A stretch of 23,232 bases of DNA from Opitutia bacterium UBA3151 (GCA_002364975.1 DEYT01000029.1:1-23232), one strand, 5' to 3'; positions 8,106 to 15,915 are shown, counted from the first letter of the stretch. Notes: generated by a model not told the origin, from the sequence alone. A program made the numbers and translations.

Positions 8106-8851
8106 ACCTTTTGCTATTAGAAAAAAAGGTTTCGAGCTTTTGCATCCAAAATAGTGATCCTAAGGCCAATCACTTGGTCAATGTTCTCCGAGTGAAAACG
8201 GGCGATCTAATCGATCTTGCAGCTAAGAACGGCCCTAAAGGTAAAGGATTGGTACATTTGGCATCCAATGGTGATATTAAACTCCACATCGATTGGCTTC
8301 CGGATCATAAACCAGATTTTTATCCGATTTCTTTGGTCGTTGGAATGGCAAGACCTCAAACTTGCCGAAAGATTTTGGACCAAGCTACTTCATTAGGAGT
8401 GGATTCCCTTTATTTTTTTGATGCTGATAAAAGTGAGCCCTCCTACCGTAAAAGCGTACTTTGGTCAGGGGAGGAGTGGAGCAGGAAAATCGTGGAAGGA
8501 GTGGAGCAAGCATTTTCGAGTTTTGTACCTGAATGTAAATTATATCCAAATCTTGAGTCTGCCCTTTCTAAAGAAAAGGCGAGTGATCTTGGCATTTCTA
8601 AAATTGCCCTCGATAATTACGAAGGGAAACATGCTCTAAGATCCTATACTACTTGTTCTACGAAGCGAATTTCCCTGTGTATCGGACCTGAACGTGGATG
8701 GTCACCTAGAGAAAGAAAAATTCTCCAGGATTATGAATTCCCGCTTTTCCACCTTGGTCCGCGTGTCCTACGGGTGGAGACTGCAGTTGTCGGGTCCTTA
8801 TGTATGCTTGCAAGCACTTATTGGCCAAAGGCAGAGAATTCGGGGGTATAA
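8102..8851 (+). CDS. RsmE-family RNA methyltransferase, divergent paralogue
   Basis: This SPOUT-fold protein shows the RsmE C-terminal signatures IGPERGWSPRERKIL and LGPRVLRVETAV and an N-terminal PUA-like part with HLVNVLRVKTGD. Canonical RsmE makes m3U1498 in 16S rRNA. The chosen start is the TTG at 8102, whose TTGA overlaps the TGA of the phosphorylase gene and gives M-NLLLLEKK, a natural RsmE-type start. A GTG at 8087 is the alternative. The middle region (SEPSYRKSVLWSGEEW, EGVEQAFSS) differs from canonical RsmE, and GPERG replaces GPEGG, so its target may differ. Its last 34 bases overlap the end of convergent rsmD. A second, more typical RsmE gene lies at 9500. Confidence 0.85.
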   Translation: MNLLLLEKKVSSFCIQNSDPKANHLVNVLRVKTGDLIDLAAKNGPKGKGLVHLASNGDIKLHIDWLPDHKPDFYPISLVVGMARPQTCRKILDQATSLGVDSLYFFDADKSEPSYRKSVLWSGEEWSRKIVEGVEQAFSSFVPECKLYPNLESALSKEKASDLGISKIALDNYEGKHALRSYTTCSTKRISLCIGPERGWSPRERKILQDYEFPLFHLGPRVLRVETAVVGSLCMLASTYWPKAENSGV

Positions 8852-9405
8852 AAGCGATAGTTTGGAGTTCCTGCTTTTTCTTTTCCTAGGACTTTTAAAA
8901 GTTCCCAATTTTCAAAACTTGAAACTTCCTCCATGGGAGCTTCGTGAACCAAAATGGTATCTTGATGGACGAAATTATGAGTGATTAAAAAATCAAAGAC
9001 GCTATTTCCAATTTTCGGGAATTCTTTGTAAGGCGGGTCTAGGAAGATAATGTCATAAGTATTTTCTCTTTTCCTTAGGAATTCAATCACATCTCGATTC
9101 GAAAAGGATGCGGCCTTCTCAATTAAACGGGCACTTTTTCTGACCTTCTCAAAATTTCGTTTTAAATCACTGAAGATTCTACCGTTATTCTCTACGAAGT
9201 GAACAAATTTTGCTCCGCGGCTCAAGGCTTCCAGTCCGTAGGAACCACTGCCTGCAAACAAATCTAAAACTAGGGCTTCGCTCAAGCTTTCGCTTATAGA
9301 GGAAAACAAACGCTCCCGATTCGCTTCCGTGGCTGGTCTGAGCAGTTTTGACTTGGTAACCTTTAGGGTAATGCCGCGAGCAAGCCCTCCGCTTATACGT
9401 ATCAT
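8818..9405 (-). CDS. rsmD: 16S rRNA (guanine(966)-N2)-methyltransferase RsmD
   Basis: RsmD methylates G966 of 16S rRNA using SAM. The 195-residue Rossmann-fold protein has the family features in order: MIRISGGLARG, RPATEANRERLFSSI (23-37), the SAM-binding DLFAGSGSYGLEALSRGA (48-65) and the catalytic FLDPPY (121-126). Length is normal. It is convergent with the upstream RsmE-like gene, overlapping it by 34 bases, and divergent from the second RsmE gene 94 bases away. Three rRNA methyltransferase genes are thus packed together. Confidence 0.95.
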   Translation of the reverse strand: MIRISGGLARGITLKVTKSKLLRPATEANRERLFSSISESLSEALVLDLFAGSGSYGLEALSRGAKFVHFVENNGRIFSDLKRNFEKVRKSARLIEKAASFSNRDVIEFLRKRENTYDIIFLDPPYKEFPKIGNSVFDFLITHNFVHQDTILVHEAPMEEVSSFENWELLKVLGKEKAGTPNYRFYTPEFSAFGQ

Positions 9406-9499
9406 CTTAGGCTATTCATGTTTTACTTGTTTATTGCTCATTCTTGCATGGCCCGAGAGAGTTTGCCAAGCAAGCCCTTTTTGTTAGTGATAATGATTC

Positions 9500-10234
9500 A
9501 TGGTTCGGAAATTGAGAGCATTTAATGAGTTTGAATCTCTGATTCAAGTGGGGGACTTTATAGAGCTTTGTAAGGAAGAGAGCATGCATCTAGCAAGGGT
9601 CTTACGGGTAAAGGAGCAACAATTTGTTGAGATTCTAAATGGCAAGGGGGTTTTAGTTGAGGGAAAGTGTGTACAAGTTTTTTACCAGCAAGTTAAGATT
9701 GAAGTTACTGCAGTTGAATCATTTTCTCGTGTGCAACCTGATATTTGTCTGGGAGTGGCTTGGACCAAGGGAAGGAAATGGGAGGAAATGATTCGTCCCT
9801 TGACCGAGTTAGGAGTTTTCCGCATTACCCCTTTATTCACACAAAGAACGGAAGCCCGGGGCCCATCGGAAAAGTTCGCGGGTAAGAGGAGGAAATGGTG
9901 CAAGCTTGCAATCGAAGCATGCAAGCAATCTGGGAATCCATGGATCCCAACTATAGATCTCCCTTCCAATTTGTCTGATTTCGTTTGTGATCATTCTTCC
10001 TCCGGTGAACTTTGGATAGGATCGCTTGATGCTAATAAAGAAAAATTACAACCCTCTTCAAGTGCCAGTAGAGTTTCTCTTTTGATCGGTCCAGAAGGTG
10101 GTTGGTCGATAGAAGAAGAGAAGTTCGTATGTGAGGAAGGAGGGAAGCCATTCTCTCTTGGACCCTATGCTTTACGGGTAGAGAGTGCGGCACTCAGTGC
10201 TTTGGCAGTTGCGCGATCTGCACATCTTGTTTAG
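9500..10234 (+). CDS. rsmE: 16S rRNA (uracil(1498)-N3)-methyltransferase RsmE
   Basis: This is the more typical RsmE of the two in the window. It has an N-terminal PUA-like HLARVLRVKEQQFVEILNGKG, a central EEMIRPLTELGVFRITPLFTQR with KWCKLAIEACKQSGNPWIP that follows the family pattern, and the SAM-knot motifs LIGPEGGWS and SLGPYALRVESAAL. In the last motif Tyr stands where RsmE usually has Arg (LGxRxLRxETA), a small oddity. The start ATG at 9500 has no obvious ribosome binding site, but it places the first beta strand where expected. The next gene starts 10 bases after the stop. Confidence 0.9.
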   Translation: MVRKLRAFNEFESLIQVGDFIELCKEESMHLARVLRVKEQQFVEILNGKGVLVEGKCVQVFYQQVKIEVTAVESFSRVQPDICLGVAWTKGRKWEEMIRPLTELGVFRITPLFTQRTEARGPSEKFAGKRRKWCKLAIEACKQSGNPWIPTIDLPSNLSDFVCDHSSSGELWIGSLDANKEKLQPSSSASRVSLLIGPEGGWSIEEEKFVCEEGGKPFSLGPYALRVESAALSALAVARSAHLV

Positions 10235-10244
10235 AATTCTTTTC

Positions 10245-11708
10245 ATGCCAGAGTTATCAGGAGAACAAAAACTTCGCATTGTTCTGGAATCCATCATTCG
10301 AAAGGTTCCAAAGGAAGAACAGTGTGAAAAGTATGGGATTTCAGTGGCTGAATTCTCGAGTTGGCAGGAACATCTTACTACCTATGGAGGTAAGATATTT
10401 GAGCCTAATTTTGGAAGGTCGAGTAAAAGAGTAAAAACCATTAAAAAGATGGGAAAAACCGCCAAATTTTTTTTAACTCTAAGTATTTTGGTTAATCTTG
10501 GGCTTATAACAGTGGCTGGAGTTTTATTTTTTATGCAGACCGATAAAGTTTCTTCAGTTGAGGTGGTAAAGGATTCTAAATTCAGTGAAGATTCTCCCCT
10601 TCATTCCGCCGAACCTGATAATGATTTTTCAGAAATGGAAGAGTCTGAAGAGGAGGAAATTTCTTCTATGGTTTCTTCTCAAGTTGATGAATTACTATCT
10701 AGTGCTAAAGATGAACAACCCTTATCTGCGAAAGCTGATTTAGAAACCCTCTTGGCAAAGCCCCTTGAATTGCCTACTCCCAAAGTCCTCTCACCTGTTG
10801 ATGCTCTTCCTGAAATAAGTTCAGAAGTGTCCTTTTTGAATGAAGTCTATGAGGGGAGGCATGTGGTCTACATTCTTGATGTTGGCGACTACATTTTGCA
10901 GGGGGAAGGAGCGGCCCAAAGGTTTGAAAAAATGAAGGATGCGGTCCTTTCTTCCTTGGTTACTTTATCTCCCAATTCTTATTTTAATTTGGTTCTTTAT
11001 TGGAATTTGCGTGAGACTTCTGCACTGGGAAAAACCATCCTCAAAGCCAATCGTGATAATGTAAAATACGCAATCGATTGGATTACCGGTCTGGGTAGTT
11101 CTATTGAAGACTTGAAGGAAAATCGCAATCAGTTTGTACCCAAAGAATTATTATATTCGAAGCCTTTATCCGGGGTTGTGGGTCCTTGGTTTGGCCTGGG
11201 TGTTGGCATAACCTTTGATCCCGATTTAATTTTTGTTCTTGCAGGTAACAGTGCGGCTTTTCCAATGAATGCGGTCCCCAAGTCTCACTTTAATGGCCTT
11301 GATTTGACCCAAAGATCACTTCTTTCTAAGGTAGAAAATCAAGTTTCTAACCAATCGGAATCTGCCATAAGTGATTTAACTCGTCAGACTGCTCGAAAAT
11401 GGTTGGTTTCGATGGAGCCTTCGGGTTCCCTGCCAGATAATATATTCGATATTGAGAAGATTGCATTGAAAAGACTGGGCCTAAGCGATGCAATGTCACA
11501 CGCACATTCATCTGTTGCTATCCCCTGGGAAAAAGTTTTCGAGAATTTTTTAAGTAGTTTAGAGTTGAACGCACAGATGATTCCCCAAAGTCATTTCTTT
11601 TTGTGTCTTCCTCCTCATGTTCGTTGGCCCAATGATCTCTTTAATACGGCCAGTGAATTTGCAGAAAGTTCCAAAGGCACCTTAATCGAAAGTCCGGAGT
11701 TTCCCTAA
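10245..11708 (+). CDS. Membrane protein with HTH-like N-terminus and vWA-like domain
   Basis: I do not recognise a named family. The start at ATG 10245 follows the rsmE stop by 10 bases; an in-frame ATG at 10185 lies inside rsmE and is rejected. The 487 residues read as follows. An HTH-like segment (5-45, SGEQKLRIVLESIIRK then CEKYGISVAEFSSW) resembles the helix-turn-helix of IS3-type OrfA or DUF1153 proteins. One membrane helix lies at about 74-96. An acidic, Ser-rich linker follows (about 105-200). The vWA-like domain (205-345) has HVVYILDVGDYI, a downstream RFEKMKDAVLSSLVTL and DPDLIFVLAG. The DxSxS metal site of vWA is not present. The topology suggests a cytoplasmic HTH and a periplasmic vWA part. 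Confidence 0.7.
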   Translation: MPELSGEQKLRIVLESIIRKVPKEEQCEKYGISVAEFSSWQEHLTTYGGKIFEPNFGRSSKRVKTIKKMGKTAKFFLTLSILVNLGLITVAGVLFFMQTDKVSSVEVVKDSKFSEDSPLHSAEPDNDFSEMEESEEEEISSMVSSQVDELLSSAKDEQPLSAKADLETLLAKPLELPTPKVLSPVDALPEISSEVSFLNEVYEGRHVVYILDVGDYILQGEGAAQRFEKMKDAVLSSLVTLSPNSYFNLVLYWNLRETSALGKTILKANRDNVKYAIDWITGLGSSIEDLKENRNQFVPKELLYSKPLSGVVGPWFGLGVGITFDPDLIFVLAGNSAAFPMNAVPKSHFNGLDLTQRSLLSKVENQVSNQSESAISDLTRQTARKWLVSMEPSGSLPDNIFDIEKIALKRLGLSDAMSHAHSSVAIPWEKVFENFLSSLELNAQMIPQSHFFLCLPPHVRWPNDLFNTASEFAESSKGTLIESPEFP

Positions 11709-11769
11709 TTTTTCACCTTCCATGGTGACTGATAAATAAGGTAATTACGCTATTGTATCATTGGGACCG

Positions 11770-13902
11770 ATGAAGCTTTTTCGTTTACTTCTGCTTTGCC
11801 TTACGACTTTCATTTCTTATTTCAGCCATGCCCAATTTGGGAGTCAAAACCTAGTCAGTATTTCTGCTTATTCGGAATCAAAGGTGTTCAAGCCTGGAGA
11901 TTCCACATGGATCTTAATTCAAGCTGAAATTAAACCTAATTGGCATGCTTATTGGAAAACTTCGGGGCAGACCGGTTTTCCAACCACCATTACTTGGAAC
12001 TTACCCAAAGGAGCAAAGGTTTCTCCCCTCTATTTTCCAACTCCCCAATACTACGAGTTTAATGGGCTCGGTAGTTATGTACACGAGGGCGTTTTATATT
12101 TAATGGCAGAACTTACCCTCGATGCAGGCTGGGATATTTCCAAAGCATTGAAGGTGGAAGGAACCTTCTCCACTTTAGTTTGTGACGAGTCTAGTTGTAT
12201 TCCATATCGTTCAGATTTTTCGCTCTCATTGAATATTGGTGCTCAGACAGAGTTAAATCCAAAAGTTTCGAATTTGCTTAATCAAGCCAAAGCTAAATTA
12301 CCTGTTCCATTCGATGAGGAAATCATTAGTTCACTCAAAGTGAATCAAGATTTTATGGATCTTTCCATTCGCAGTGAGATATTTAAGGGTCTTGAGTTGG
12401 CAGACTTTTATTTCTTTCCGATTGGAGATTTTTTTGAACATGGAACTACACAAAGTTTCTTTTCTGATTCAAACGGCACAACCATAGGGATTCGGTTGAA
12501 AAGAAACTTAGAAATTGCTCCACCAGACCGAATCGAAGGAGTCTTGTTTCATCCTAAATTCGAAAAATCCTTTCATTTGGATTTAGGATTCGAGGAGATC
12601 CTTTACGGGGTAAAATTTGATGAAAGGATCGCTTTTTCACTAAATTCCAAAGTTCAAGATAGAGATGAAAATCTTGAAAATGATTATTTACTGCTCCAGA
12701 TCCTGTTCTCTTTTATACTTCTTGGATTAGCTGCTTGGATTTATGGAAAAACCAACCAGCCTTCGCATTCCAAAGCAAAAAAAACCGTGGGTAAACTTCT
12801 TTCACTTCTTGCCCTTGGGCTCGCGATTTGGATTGGATTTCCAAAGGAGAATAACTCAAGCAATACTCTAAATTGGGAAAACTGGTCCCCTGAGTTGGAG
12901 GAGTCACTTCGTGAGCAGGGAAAAGCGGTATATGTTGATTTTACAGCCAAGTGGTGTCTGTCCTGTCAAGTAAACAAGCGGGTTTTTCGATCTCAAGAAA
13001 TTATTGAGGTCTTTAGAGAAAAAGAGATTGTTCCTCTCAAAGCAGACTGGACAAAGAGAGGGGCCACGATACTTCAGGCCTTGCAGGCTAAAGAACGGGA
13101 AGGAGTTCCTCTCAATATTTATTATCCCCCATCTGGTGATGGGATTCTTTTGCCTGAAGTGTTGACTGAAAAAATGGTTCTTCAAGTTTTGGAAAATGAA
13201 AAATCTTACTTGGTTGAAGAAGCGAGTGGGTTTTGGACAATTCTTGGATTTGCCCTGCTTGGTGGAATCATTCTGAACCTAATGCCATGCGTTTTTCCTG
13301 TTATCGGTCTAAAAATTATGTCCTTTGTCAAACAGTCGGGCCAAGACGCTAAAAAAGTAAAAATGCATGGTTTGGTTTTTACCCTTGGAGTGCTGGTATC
13401 TTTTTGGGTTTTATTGGGGGCTCTTTTATCTCTTCGAGAGCAATTGGAGAATGAGTTTGGCTGGGGCTTTCAATTGCAAGAACCGGTATTTGTTTTTGGC
13501 CTTGCCGTTTTCTTATTCATTTTTGCTCTTAGTTTGAGCGGCGTACTTGAATTCGGAATATCACTTACCGGGGTAGGGGCAAAAATTTCGCGGACTGATG
13601 GCTATGGCGGTTCTTTTTTCTCCGGGGCACTGGCTACAGTTGTGGCAACTCCTTGTATGGCACCATTTCTAGGAGTTGCTGTTGGGGCAGCTTTAACGAT
13701 GGATTGGCTTGGAGCATACACGGTTTTTACCTGCATTGCACTTGGCCTCTCCCTCCCATACTTGTTGCTTTGCATCTTTCCCGCTTGGATTGCACAGCTT
13801 CCTAAACCAGGCCAGTGGATGGATACTTTGAAGCAATTTATGGCCTTTCCACTTTATGCCACAGTTGCTTGGTTGCTCTGGACGCTTCAAAGCCTCCTGT
13901 AA
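11770..13902 (+). CDS. DsbD/ScsB-type thiol:disulfide interchange protein with permuted domains
   Basis: DsbD-type proteins carry electrons from cytoplasmic thioredoxin across the inner membrane to periplasmic thiols. The start is ATG 11770, preceded by GGGA; a TTG at 11761 is the alternative. The order is: signal peptide (1-22, ending SHA-Q), an N-terminal DsbD-alpha-like domain with a CDESSC pair (Cys138, Cys143), two membrane helices (about 305-357), a thioredoxin domain with WCLSC (Cys396, Cys399), then six helices with NLMPC (Cys507) and ATPC (Cys629). In ordinary ScsB/DsbD the six-helix core comes first, then two helices and the thioredoxin domain. Here that last part stands before the core, and the frame is open throughout. 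The protein ends right after helix six, at the position where the two extra helices normally continue. Confidence 0.85.
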   Translation: MKLFRLLLLCLTTFISYFSHAQFGSQNLVSISAYSESKVFKPGDSTWILIQAEIKPNWHAYWKTSGQTGFPTTITWNLPKGAKVSPLYFPTPQYYEFNGLGSYVHEGVLYLMAELTLDAGWDISKALKVEGTFSTLVCDESSCIPYRSDFSLSLNIGAQTELNPKVSNLLNQAKAKLPVPFDEEIISSLKVNQDFMDLSIRSEIFKGLELADFYFFPIGDFFEHGTTQSFFSDSNGTTIGIRLKRNLEIAPPDRIEGVLFHPKFEKSFHLDLGFEEILYGVKFDERIAFSLNSKVQDRDENLENDYLLLQILFSFILLGLAAWIYGKTNQPSHSKAKKTVGKLLSLLALGLAIWIGFPKENNSSNTLNWENWSPELEESLREQGKAVYVDFTAKWCLSCQVNKRVFRSQEIIEVFREKEIVPLKADWTKRGATILQALQAKEREGVPLNIYYPPSGDGILLPEVLTEKMVLQVLENEKSYLVEEASGFWTILGFALLGGIILNLMPCVFPVIGLKIMSFVKQSGQDAKKVKMHGLVFTLGVLVSFWVLLGALLSLREQLENEFGWGFQLQEPVFVFGLAVFLFIFALSLSGVLEFGISLTGVGAKISRTDGYGGSFFSGALATVVATPCMAPFLGVAVGAALTMDWLGAYTVFTCIALGLSLPYLLLCIFPAWIAQLPKPGQWMDTLKQFMAFPLYATVAWLLWTLQSLL

Positions 13903-13917
13903 GTTACAAGAGGCTTT
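13889..13917. terminator. Hairpin between convergent genes, possible bidirectional terminator
   Basis: The arms AAAGCCTC and GAGGCTTT pair around a loop with a further GTAA/TTAC match. The hairpin overlaps the stop codon of the DsbD-like gene and lies downstream of the convergent P-II gene. Neither side has a T-tract, so efficient intrinsic termination is uncertain. Confidence 0.4.
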
Positions 13918-13970
13918 GCGAAAGTGGGTTAGGACAGCCCGTTTTTAGGGAAATGGGTATCTAGACTTTC

Positions 13971-14309
13971 TTACAAAGCTTCCTCGCCTTGTTCACCGGT
14001 TCGTATTCGAACTGCTTGCTCGACGGGTAGAACAAACACTTTTCCATCTCCAATTTTTTCGGTTTTCGCAGCTTTCACGATCGTGTCAATAACCTTGTCT
14101 GCAAGGTCATCGGGTACGACCACTTCCACCATAACCTTTGGAAGGAAGTCGATTGTGTATTCGCTACCACGGTAAATTTCAGTATGCCCTTTCTGGCGAC
14201 CAAAGCCTTTAGCCTCTAAAACAGTCATTCCTTCAATTCCCATTTCGGATAACGCATCTTTTACATCTTCGAGTTTGAAAGGCTTAATGATTGATTTGAT
14301 AAGTTTCAT
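13971..14309 (-). CDS. P-II nitrogen regulatory protein (GlnB/GlnK), copy 1
   Basis: P-II proteins are trimers that read 2-oxoglutarate and ATP/ADP and act on AmtB, glutamine synthetase control and NtrB-type kinases. The 112 residues are full length, with MKLIKSIIKPFKLEDVKDAL, a complete T-loop (GFGRQKGHTEIYRGSEYT) including Gln39, the uridylylation site Tyr51 and Lys58, and the ATP loop KIGDGK (85-90) followed by RIRTG. Copy 1 is the most divergent of the three: it has TEKIGDGK where the others have TGKIGDGK, and VMVEVVV after the T-loop. It lies 33 bases downstream of the decayed amtB, so it was probably the second gene of a former amtB-glnK operon. No ribosome binding site is evident. Confidence 0.95.
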   Translation of the reverse strand: MKLIKSIIKPFKLEDVKDALSEMGIEGMTVLEAKGFGRQKGHTEIYRGSEYTIDFLPKVMVEVVVPDDLADKVIDTIVKAAKTEKIGDGKVFVLPVEQAVRIRTGEQGEEAL

Positions 14310-14342
14310 TTGAGTGAAAATAATTGTGTTTGTTGCTAAGTT

Positions 14343-15025
14343 TTAGGAATAAACATTCTCTTCATGTGGCGCTTGGTCAAGCCCCATTGTTTCATCACCT
14401 TCGGGAACTAGGATATAAACGGTGACCATTACCCTTAATTAGACGATCATGTTGGTAGCGACTACAGAAATAGTAATTGCGGCAAAGCATCCATGTCAAT
14501 CAGTACGGATATACTTGCCGTGGTGAGGATTACGATTTCTCCCGCAAAGTCAATGACACGATGTTCTGCTATCCATCCTTTTTCAATACCCTTAAGAGAT
14601 GTGAAAGTGGACGACTAACAAACGAAGAACGGTAAAAAGCATAGCCGAAGAAAACTTCATCTTTTTCACAATAGCATCTAGAAACAGACTGGAAGTAATG
14701 AAAGCAAGTTTCATTTGGAGTATAAACCAAAAGGTTTCGGAATGATCTCCGATGACGCCGTCAGCTTAATGTATTGAAAAAAGAACTCTTCGGTTCAACT
14801 GATCCCAAAACTTTCGACTGGACGAGCTGAGAAATACAAAGTCCACATCAAACCTTATGAGTGATGACAAGCACGCAATGGCGAAAGAATGAATCAGAAC
14901 TGACAGAACAATTTAGTATTGAACCAACCTTCCTAAAAGAGAGCCAATAAAAGTTTGGTCATGATAAGAACGTGAGCCTTTAATGTAAGCATTCAACGAA
15001 TATCACCACTTTTTAAAAGACATTG
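14343..15025 (-). pseudogene. Decayed ammonium transporter gene (amtB remnant)
   Basis: No long frame exists here, but reverse-strand translation in shifting frames recovers Amt segments in the right order. From the upstream end: SGDIR-stop-MLTLKAHVLIMTKLLLALF (family SGDTAWMLT...LMTPGLALF), GLMWTLYFS, ILQMKLAFITSS then AIVKKMKFSSAMLFTVL (family FAIITPALI...AERMKFSAxLLF), GWIAEHRVIDFAGEIVIL (family GWL...GVxDFAGGxVVH), and a C-terminal tail EGDETMGLDQAPHEENVYS ending at TAA 14343-14345. Several stops and frame changes interrupt it. At about 680 bases it lacks roughly the second half of the membrane region, so an internal deletion is likely. The LMTPGLALF-type start differs from the LMHLGFATLE type of the intact amtB, so it is not a recent copy of that gene. 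Confidence 0.8.
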
Positions 15026-15309
15026 AACAAAGAAAAATTTAATGTTTGTTTGCGAGTAATTCAACAAAAGTTTCTATTGGCGAATTTATTTTCGCTTTAT
15101 TGATTTCGATTTAGGCGAAATAACCTGAATTGATGATAATGAGAAGAGAAGTGGAGTTATTTGGACATGTAGTAGTTACATAGCTTAGCGGGTTTGGTTT
15201 TCCGGATTGCCTCCATCAATCGTACCTTGTGTTGTATTTAGAAATAATGGATGCAGTACTTACTTATGTTGATCAAATTATTCTTTTAGTTGTTGTATCG
15301 AAAAATATT
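15026..15309. other. Intergenic stretch with no gene recognised
   Basis: This A+T-rich stretch lies between the amtB remnant and the terminator of P-II copy 2. It must once have held the promoter of the former amtB-P-II unit, but I find no sigma-54 type site on the minus strand. Short frames here show no family resemblance. Two similar GGCGAA blocks (near 15079 and 15114) are the only local repeat noticed. Confidence 0.4.
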
Positions 15310-15344
15310 GTAAATAAAAGACCCGGATATGTCATCCGGGTCTT
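15310..15344 (-). terminator. Rho-independent terminator of P-II copy 2
   Basis: A perfect 11-base-pair stem (arms 15318-15328 and 15334-15344, core GACCCGG/CCGGGTC) with a 5-base loop is followed on the minus strand by TTTATTTAC. It lies 30 bases after the stop of P-II copy 2. Confidence 0.85.
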
Positions 15345-15373
15345 CGTGAATTCGAAAGCCTTAACTTATTTTA

Positions 15374-15712
15374 TTATGCAGCTTTTTCGCCAGTTTCTGA
15401 AGTGCGAATTCGAACCATTTCTTCGATTGAAGTAACAATAATTTTTCCATCACCGATTTTTCCTGTATGCGAAGCACCCACAATCGTTTCGATAACCTTT
15501 GAAACCAAATCAGCTTCTACGGCAATTTCAATCTTAACCTTTGGAAGGAAGTCAACGGTGTATTCGCTTCCACGATAAATTTCAGTATGACCTTTTTGCC
15601 TGCCAAAGCCTTTGACTTCGGTAACGGTCATTCCCTGAATACCATTCTCGGAAAGGGCGTCTTTTACTTCGTCAAGTTTGAATGGTTTGATAATAGCGGT
15701 TATGAGTTTCAT
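15374..15712 (-). CDS. P-II nitrogen regulatory protein (GlnB/GlnK), copy 2
   Basis: This is a full-length 112-residue P-II protein with Gln39, Tyr51 and Lys58 in an intact T-loop and the KIGDGK ATP loop. By eye it differs from copy 3 at about 25 of 112 positions, mostly after residue 64 (for example KIIVTSIEEM against KIFILPLEEA), while the T-loop is identical. It stands between two terminators, so it must have its own promoter in 15713-15842. A TTGACT there could be a -35 element, but no good -10 element follows. Its start is preceded by AAGGAG at ideal spacing, unlike most genes in this window. This suggests strong, separate translation. Confidence 0.95.
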   Translation of the reverse strand: MKLITAIIKPFKLDEVKDALSENGIQGMTVTEVKGFGRQKGHTEIYRGSEYTVDFLPKVKIEIAVEADLVSKVIETIVGASHTGKIGDGKIIVTSIEEMVRIRTSETGEKAA

Positions 15713-15719
15713 TTTTATT

Positions 15720-15725
15720 CTCCTT
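15720..15725 (-). promoter_or_regulatory. Strong ribosome binding site of P-II copy 2
   Basis: The minus strand reads AAGGAG followed by seven bases and the ATG of P-II copy 2. Most other starts in this window, including amtB and P-II copies 1 and 3, have no such motif, so this one stands out. Confidence 0.7.
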
Positions 15726-15842
15726 GAGTTTTATATTTGTTAGTTTTTGAAGGTTTTCATTCAAAAGAATGATTAATATTAATCAATAAAATGAACAAAC
15801 CTCATATTAAAGTCAAGTTTTAATTCTTTTTTTAATCATTAA

Positions 15843-15875
15843 CAAAAAAGGACCCGGTTCATTGAACCGGGTCCT
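15843..15875 (-). terminator. Rho-independent terminator of amtB and P-II copy 3
   Basis: A perfect 12-base-pair stem (arms 15849-15860 and 15864-15875, core GACCCGG/CCGGGTC) with a 3-base loop is followed on the minus strand by a run of six T. It closes the amtB/P-II copy 3 transcription unit. The core matches that of the terminator at 15310-15344. Confidence 0.9.
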
Positions 15876-15915
15876 AATGATATTTGTAACCTGCTAAATT
15901 TAGCTAATCAGGAAA

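Noticed and set aside
10185..10244. Upstream start for the vWA-like protein
   Set aside because: These 60 bases lie inside the RsmE coding end in another frame; the ATG at 10245 follows the rsmE stop by 10 bases and begins a sensible N-terminus.
10245..10400. Insertion-sequence remnant suggested by the OrfA-like HTH
   Set aside because: No transposase catalytic domain, terminal repeats or target duplication are visible, and the HTH continues in frame into a membrane and vWA-like protein.
15229..15435. 68-residue plus-strand frame
   Set aside because: It runs through the terminator hairpin and into the antisense of P-II copy 2; there is no ribosome binding site and no family likeness.
15713..15842. 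Sigma-54 promoter for P-II copy 2
   Set aside because: No GG/GC pair with the right spacing was found; only a TTGACT that might be a -35 element, without a good -10 partner.
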